A DNA stretch of 64,000 nt. Source: Streptomyces chartreusis (GTDB lineage Bacteria > Actinomycetota > Actinomycetes > Streptomycetales > Streptomycetaceae). The position numbers and the translations under genes are program-made. Positions within the stretch are counted from its first letter, which is position 1; the number at the start of each line of letters is the position of its first letter. The notes under the pieces are model-generated. The model saw only the letters and a list, made by a program, of their open reading frames with translations. It did not search any database and was not told where the DNA came from. Below, piece after piece: positions 59,697 to 64,000 of this stretch. The DNA lies in assembly GCF_008704715.1 (NCBI RefSeq), contig NZ_CP023689.1:8618001-8682000 (forward strand), read 5' to 3'.

Positions 59697-61061
59697 TCAG
59701 TTGACCACGATCTGCGCCCGGTTGTTGCGCAGGTTCGGGTCGAACTTGCTGACGGGCAGCTCCGCTTCGTCGTCGAGGATCTCGACGGTGGTGCGCGCGC
59801 CGCGCACCACCTCGTCGATCCTCAACTGCACCTCCACCTTGTGGGACGCCCCGTCGCGCAGGTAGATCGGCGTCCAGCAGAAGTACGTCGTCACGGGCTC
59901 CCCCTCCTCGGACGGCGGCAGTGACGTGCACTCATCATCCGGCAGACCCACGATGGTCGTGCCCTCGGGCGCCTGGAACCGCACCACCGCCACGGGCGAG
60001 CCCGCACCCAGCGACGCCACCCACGCCGGGCCCCGGTTCCGCACGGTGACGGAGGCGGTCACGGTGTCGCCGGCCGCGCCGCGCACCCTGCTGCCGGTGA
60101 GCTTCAGATCGGCGGTGTTCCTGGCGTCGAGGATGACGGTCCGGTAGTTGTCCAACAGATCGATGTCGTCGTCACCGGCGACGGCCGGTGCCGCCGCCGC
60201 GGGGCGCAGGTCCAGCTCGGGCCCCGTTCCCGGGGTCCAGGTGTCCTCGCCGCGGGCCTCTTCCAGCGCCTGGTCCGAATACGGCAGCACGGAGTGGTCG
60301 AACCGCTCGTACAGCGCCCTGCGCTCCACGCGCAGATGGGTCGTCAGCCCGTACCGCTCGCCCGGAGCCACCGCCTCGTCCAGCACGCAGAGCGCGGACT
60401 CGCCGGTCGGGTGCTGCCGGTACTCGCAGTTGGAGTACCGCTCCTTGAAGCGCAGTCCGTACGACGCGTTGACCCACAGCAGCGTCCGCTGCACGGTGCG
60501 GCTGCCGGTGTTGCCGACCGTCGCGCTCACCCGGGTGTTCGTGCCGGGCCTGAGGTCCCGCTGATACTCGGCCTGGCTCAGACCGAGGTCCGGACCGTCG
60601 GCCAGGCTGACCCGGGTCTCGGCCGGGAACGACGTCAGCTCGCCGGCGCTCGCGGTGTAGCGCACGTTCCCGGAGGCGTCGAGGTCCGCGTCCGGCAGGG
60701 CGGTCAGACCCAGCTCGGCCGCCGTCACGAGGTCCGTTCCCGCATCCATCCCCGGGTAGTCGCAGACCGCCTTCAGCGCGGACTCAGGCGCGCAGTTCGA
60801 GGGCCACGACACCCGCGCGAAGGAGGCGACCTCGCTCGCGTCCACGGTCAGCCGGCCGGGCCCGACCTCGTTCTCGGTGTTGTCGTGGCTGACGCGCACG
60901 GTGAGCGAGCGCTCGGCCGTGCCGCTCGGGCCGTGCACCGGGAGCACCGACTCCGACGGCACGTCGATCCACAGCTGGTCGGAGTCGGCGTACACGGGCC
61001 CGGCCCCGACCGCGGCAAGTGTGCAGCCGGCGAGCGCGGCTCCGAGCAGACGATGCTTCAT
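59697..61061 (-). CDS. Secreted protein of unknown function, beta-sandwich repeats likely
   Basis: A 454-residue exported protein with signal peptide (MKHRLLGAALAGCTLAAVGA, cut near YADS). The mature chain is rich in beta-strand patterns and cysteine pairs (SNCAPESALKAVCDYPG, NCEYRQHPTGESALC), and segments such as TRVSATVGNTGSRTVQRTLL and VTASVTVRNRGPAWVASLG look like CARDB/DUF11-type Ig folds used for surface display. There is no sortase motif or membrane anchor. I cannot name the family. It converges on the aldolase operon with a 13-base gap. Confidence 0.6.
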   Translation of the reverse strand: MKHRLLGAALAGCTLAAVGAGPVYADSDQLWIDVPSESVLPVHGPSGTAERSLTVRVSHDNTENEVGPGRLTVDASEVASFARVSWPSNCAPESALKAVCDYPGMDAGTDLVTAAELGLTALPDADLDASGNVRYTASAGELTSFPAETRVSLADGPDLGLSQAEYQRDLRPGTNTRVSATVGNTGSRTVQRTLLWVNASYGLRFKERYSNCEYRQHPTGESALCVLDEAVAPGERYGLTTHLRVERRALYERFDHSVLPYSDQALEEARGEDTWTPGTGPELDLRPAAAAPAVAGDDDIDLLDNYRTVILDARNTADLKLTGSRVRGAAGDTVTASVTVRNRGPAWVASLGAGSPVAVVRFQAPEGTTIVGLPDDECTSLPPSEEGEPVTTYFCWTPIYLRDGASHKVEVQLRIDEVVRGARTTVEILDDEAELPVSKFDPNLRNNRAQIVVN

Positions 61062-61231
61062 GGATTCCCCCTGGTCGATGAGAACGTCGGCGAACTCGTC
61101 GGTGACCGGTAACCGGTCGCTGACGCAGACCGGCGGCGCGGGGGAGGGGTTGTAAATGGGCGCAAGGGTTGCGGCGAAGTTCGGCCGTTCTGCCGCGAGA
61201 CTGCATAGCTATGCGGGTCACTGCAATTCAA

Positions 61232-61261
61232 TTGACTCCCGACTCGGCTGCCGCCTACCCT
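61232..61261 (+). promoter_or_regulatory. Promoter predicted to give a leaderless transcript
   Basis: TTGACT (61232-61237) and TACCCT (61256-61261) are 18 bases apart. The transcript start would fall at about 61268-61270, on or next to the ATG at 61270, and no Shine-Dalgarno is seen before that ATG. Confidence 0.5.
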
Positions 61262-61269
61262 CTCCCCTC

Positions 61270-61842
61270 ATGCAGATGATCCAGGAAACCGCAGATCTCT
61301 CCGCCTACTTGGCCGCTGACGAGGTGATCGACCATCGCCATCCGCTCGTGCGTGAGACGGCTGCCGGGCTCGCCGCCGGGGTGGCGGATACGTATGAGTA
61401 TGCGCGAGCGGCTTTCGAGTTCGTCCGCGACACCATTCCGCACTCGCAGGACTCCGGGGATCTCCGGGTCACCTGGCGCGCCTCCGACGTCCTGGAGCAG
61501 GGGACCGGCATCTGCTACGCCAAGGCCCACGCCCTCGCCGCGCTGCTGCGGGCCGAGGACATCCCGACCGCGCTGTGCTACCAGAAGTTCGAGGTGCTGC
61601 ACGGCCTGGTCGCCGTACGGTTCAACGGGGCCTGGCACCGGCAGGACCCTCGGGGCAACAAGCCGGGCGTGGACGCGCAGTTCTCGCTCGACGGGGAGCG
61701 GCTGGCCTTCGTCACCGATCCCGAGTTCAATGAGCTGGACTATCCAGTCCTGTATGCTGCACCACATCCGGTGGTGCTCGATGTCCTCAAGGCCGCCCCC
61801 GACCGGCCGCACCTGTGGCGGACACTCCCCACCGCACTCTGA
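61270..61842 (+). CDS. Transglutaminase-like cysteine-protease-fold protein
   Basis: A 190-residue protein with the transglutaminase core fold: LEQGTGICYAKAHALAALLR with the catalytic Cys, HGLVAVRFNGAWHRQDPRGN with the His, and PGVDAQFSLDGERLAF carrying the Asp region. The family includes proteases and amidases; the reaction here is unknown. ATG 61270 (MQMIQETADLSAYLAADEVI) lies just behind a good promoter without a Shine-Dalgarno, so the message may be leaderless; an ATG at 61276 is near. It is followed 20 bases later by the B3/B4 gene. Confidence 0.85.
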   Translation: MQMIQETADLSAYLAADEVIDHRHPLVRETAAGLAAGVADTYEYARAAFEFVRDTIPHSQDSGDLRVTWRASDVLEQGTGICYAKAHALAALLRAEDIPTALCYQKFEVLHGLVAVRFNGAWHRQDPRGNKPGVDAQFSLDGERLAFVTDPEFNELDYPVLYAAPHPVVLDVLKAAPDRPHLWRTLPTAL

Positions 61843-61862
61843 TCCCCGGGAGGAGGCGGACG

Positions 61863-62558
61863 ATGACTCTCACCCTGACCGTGTCCGACGAGGTGCGCGC
61901 GCTCGTGCCCGGCTTCACGCACGTAGCCGTCGAGGCGCACGGGCTGGTCAACGGCCCGAGCACGGACGCCGGTTCCGCGCTCCTCGACGACGCGGCCCGC
62001 CGCCTGGCCGTACGTCTGGCCGGGCGCGCACCGCACGAGGACCCGCACATGGCGGCCTGGCGCCAGGCGTACACGGCGTTCGGGTCGAAGCCCTCGCGCA
62101 CCCGCAACTCCGCGGAGGCACTGGCCAAGCGGGCGCTGTCGGAGGCGGGCCTGCCGCGGATCAATCTCCTGGTGGACGTCTACAACGCCATCAGCGTCGC
62201 CCATCTCGTCCCCGTGGGCGGCGAGGACATCGACCGCATCGAGGGCGGTATGCACCTGGTGCGCGCCACCGGCGAGGAGGACTTCGTCACCGTCGCGGGC
62301 GGGGAGCAGGTCATCGAGCACCCGGACGCGGGCGAGATCGTGTGGCGCGACGAAGCGGGCGTCACCTGCCGCCGCTGGAACTGGCGCCAGGGCCCGCGCA
62401 CCCGCCTCACCGAGGAGACGGTGTCCGGAATCTTCCTCCTGGAGAGCCTCACGCCGATGCCCGTCGCCGACGTCGAGACCGCGGCGGAGGAACTCGCCGA
62501 CCTGCTGCAGAAGTTCAGCCCGGGCGCAGAGATCGAGATCCGCCCGCCGGCCTCCTGA
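61863..62558 (+). CDS. B3/B4 domain-containing protein
   Basis: A 231-residue protein with a B3/B4 domain like the one in the phenylalanyl-tRNA synthetase beta chain: FTHVAVEAHGLVNGP, AWRQAYTAFGSKPSRTRNSA, LPRINLLVDVYNAISVAHLV and LVRATGEEDFVTV. Stand-alone proteins of this kind may edit or hydrolyse mischarged tRNA or related esters, which is uncertain. GGGAGGAGG stands before ATG 61863, chosen over an in-frame start at 61815. It is likely co-transcribed with the transglutaminase-like gene. Confidence 0.85.
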   Translation: MTLTLTVSDEVRALVPGFTHVAVEAHGLVNGPSTDAGSALLDDAARRLAVRLAGRAPHEDPHMAAWRQAYTAFGSKPSRTRNSAEALAKRALSEAGLPRINLLVDVYNAISVAHLVPVGGEDIDRIEGGMHLVRATGEEDFVTVAGGEQVIEHPDAGEIVWRDEAGVTCRRWNWRQGPRTRLTEETVSGIFLLESLTPMPVADVETAAEELADLLQKFSPGAEIEIRPPAS

Positions 62559-62570
62559 GCCGATCGGGTG

Positions 62571-63299
62571 TCAGTGCGCCTCGGCCGCCCGGACCTGCTC
62601 CGGTGTAGGGGCCGTGCCGCCCAGGTGGGCCGGCATCCACCAGGTGTCCGTGGCGTCCTTCGGACGGACGGGGTAGGCGCGCTGGGCGGCCTCGAGGAGT
62701 TCCTGGACGCGTTCGCGCAGCTGGCGGGTGATGGCGCCGGCGTACTTGTCCTTGGAGGCCTCGATCGCCTCGCCGACCCGGATGGTGATCGGGGTGTGGC
62801 TGCGCTTGAAGTTGCGCGGGTGGCCCTTGGTCCACAGGCGCTGGGTGCCCCAGACGGCCATCGGGATCAGCGGGACGCCCGCCTCCTGGGCCAGCCGGGC
62901 GGCGCCCGACTTGAAGCTCTTCAGCGTGAACGACTGCGAGATCGTGGCCTCCGGGAAGACCCCGATGATCTCGCCGGAGCGCAGCGAGTCCAGCGCGTGG
63001 GCGTAGGCCGCCTCACCCTGCTCGCGGTCCACCGGGATGTGCTTCATGCCGCGCATCAGCGGACCGGAGATCCGGTGCCGGAACACGGACTCCTTCGCCA
63101 TGAAGCGCACGAGTCTCTTCTGCGGCAGAGCGGCCAGGCCGTTGAAGACGAAGTCCAGGTAGCTGATGTGGTTGCTCACCAGCACGGCGCCGCCCGAGCG
63201 CGGAATGTTCTCCGACCCCTTGCAGTCGATCTTGAGGTCCCACGCCTTGAACAGGGTCTGGGCGAAACCGACGACGGGACGGTAGACAAGCTCTGCCAT
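62571..63299 (-). CDS. 1-acyl-sn-glycerol-3-phosphate acyltransferase (PlsC-like)
   Basis: A 242-residue lysophospholipid acyltransferase with motif I NHISYLDF (His-x4-Asp), motif III FPEATISQSF and the preceding GEIIGV strand, plus VPLIPMAVWGTQRLWTKGHP. It acylates lysophosphatidic acid in phospholipid making. The N-terminus AELVYRPVVGFAQTLFKAW is amphipathic or partly membrane-associated. It is convergent with the B3/B4 gene (12-base gap). Confidence 0.9.
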   Translation of the reverse strand: MAELVYRPVVGFAQTLFKAWDLKIDCKGSENIPRSGGAVLVSNHISYLDFVFNGLAALPQKRLVRFMAKESVFRHRISGPLMRGMKHIPVDREQGEAAYAHALDSLRSGEIIGVFPEATISQSFTLKSFKSGAARLAQEAGVPLIPMAVWGTQRLWTKGHPRNFKRSHTPITIRVGEAIEASKDKYAGAITRQLRERVQELLEAAQRAYPVRPKDATDTWWMPAHLGGTAPTPEQVRAAEAH

Positions 63300-63498
63300 G
63301 GACGGGGTGGACCCTTCCTTCTCTGCCTGGGAAGGAGGCTCCCAGAGGCTCCCGGTTGGGGAAAGTTACGCAGCCGTAGGTTTACGGCTTGTCGCAGATC
63401 GTGCCCCAAGAACGCCCGAGGGCCAAGCCCAAGTGCCGGGGAACGGCGAGATCCTCGTCACGTCGCCCCTTGATCCACCTCGTATTTTGGCGTTGCCT

Positions 63499-63915
63499 TT
63501 ACCCGGCGCGCACCGTCAGTCGCCGCACGAGCAGATACATCTCGCACCCCAGGCAGTAGCCGAAGCCGGCGTTGAGGAATGCGGCCGCGAGCGCGGCCCC
63601 GGTGGCGGCCAGTCCCAGCCAGTCCGGACCGAACGTGTAACCCACCAGCCCGAGCCCTGCGAAGACGAGCCCGACCGCCTGCGCGAACCGCGGCGGCTCC
63701 GGCGCCTCGAACTCCTTCGGCGGCCCGATCCGGGGCCTGACGGCCGTACGGAAGAGCCAGCCGTACGGCGAACGGCCCACCCCGCCGGCCGCGCCCAGCG
63801 CGAACGCCAGCGTCTGCCAGGCCAGCAGCCAGGCGCTCCCGGTGACCAGAACCACCGCCAGCACGACCGTGGTCACGGCCGCCCCGAAGCGCGGCCCCCT
63901 CACATCGATGTCCAT
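63499..63915 (-). CDS. DUF4395 membrane protein
   Basis: A 138-residue membrane protein with four hydrophobic segments: AAVTTVVLAVVLVTGSAWLL, TLAFALGAAGGVGRSP, AVGLVFAGLGLVGYTFG and LAATGAALAAAFLNAGFG. The motif GYCLGCEMYLL (two Cys two residues apart) near the C-terminus is the DUF4395 hallmark. Members often sit next to thioredoxin-like or rhodanese genes and may handle sulphur or redox groups; no such neighbour is in view here. Confidence 0.88.
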   Translation of the reverse strand: MDIDVRGPRFGAAVTTVVLAVVLVTGSAWLLAWQTLAFALGAAGGVGRSPYGWLFRTAVRPRIGPPKEFEAPEPPRFAQAVGLVFAGLGLVGYTFGPDWLGLAATGAALAAAFLNAGFGYCLGCEMYLLVRRLTVRAG

Positions 63916-64000
63916 GAATCAAGCATTCCGCAATGGAAAGGCTTCCGGGGAGTCGGGAATCTTTGCAGTCTCGTGAACGCTTGAGCAGGGTGATGACCGG

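Noticed and set aside
1..64000. Mobile elements, CRISPR arrays, tRNA or rRNA genes
   Set aside because: Reading both strands I found no transposase or integrase motif, no regularly spaced repeats and no tRNA-like cloverleaf that I could support.

Overview
The window is chromosomal DNA from a high-GC actinomycete, almost certainly Streptomyces. Coding sequence is dense with strong G/C third-position bias, GTG starts are common, and the families present are typical of the genus (DUF5997, DUF6214, DUF6421, DUF5134, Rv1733c-like, LVIVD-repeat and paired FUSC proteins). I see no tRNA, rRNA, CRISPR array, transposase or integrase.

Left end (1-7412): the 3' end of a contractile-injection-system or phage-tail-like operon. 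It holds a gpJ-like baseplate protein ending in a LysM domain (5' end outside the window), a tail protein with a beta-helix-like region, a DUF6519 protein and a peptidoglycan amidase, closed by a strong terminator. It is followed by a complete phenylacetyl-CoA epoxidase operon, paaABCDE (7568-11283), with a TetR-type operator at the promoter. Next come a large TerD-like protein, a DyP peroxidase, a divergent DUF5997 / HTH-less LysR-like pair and a TfoX-like protein (11386-16305).

Middle (16420-35327): a secreted GH127 enzyme with a LamG insertion, a subtilase, a HAD hydrolase and Lrp regulator divergent from a FUSC transporter whose leader holds an attenuator-like hairpin, a lactonase, a CbiX-like protein, a uracil-DNA glycosylase coupled to a sugar-kinase-like gene, a BNR-repeat protein, and an AidB-like acyl-CoA dehydrogenase divergent from a PaaX regulator. 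A secreted PL3 pectate lyase and a secreted CBM2-bearing esterase flank a 591-base intergenic region that holds a near-consensus CebR box. These and the GH127 enzyme indicate plant-polysaccharide use.

Right part (35448-64000): a giant P-type ATPase; an old-yellow-enzyme oxidoreductase divergent from an ArsR regulator; an NCS2 purine/pyrimidine permease; an FprA-like ferredoxin reductase; a DUF305 lipoprotein divergent from an LVIVD-repeat secreted protein; a TetR regulator; a HAD phosphatase; a PAP2 phosphatase, an M56 peptidase and a DUF5134 protein; a second FUSC transporter coupled to a MarR regulator; two VOC proteins; a GNAT; a GDPD; a tightly coupled DUF6421-SDR-aldolase operon behind a perfect 14-bp palindrome; an unknown secreted protein; a transglutaminase-like / B3-B4 pair that looks leaderless; a PlsC acyltransferase; and DUF4395. 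The best candidates for undescribed biology are the LysM-baseplate / DUF6519 / amidase module, the DUF6421 operon and the DUF5997 / HTH-less LysR pair.
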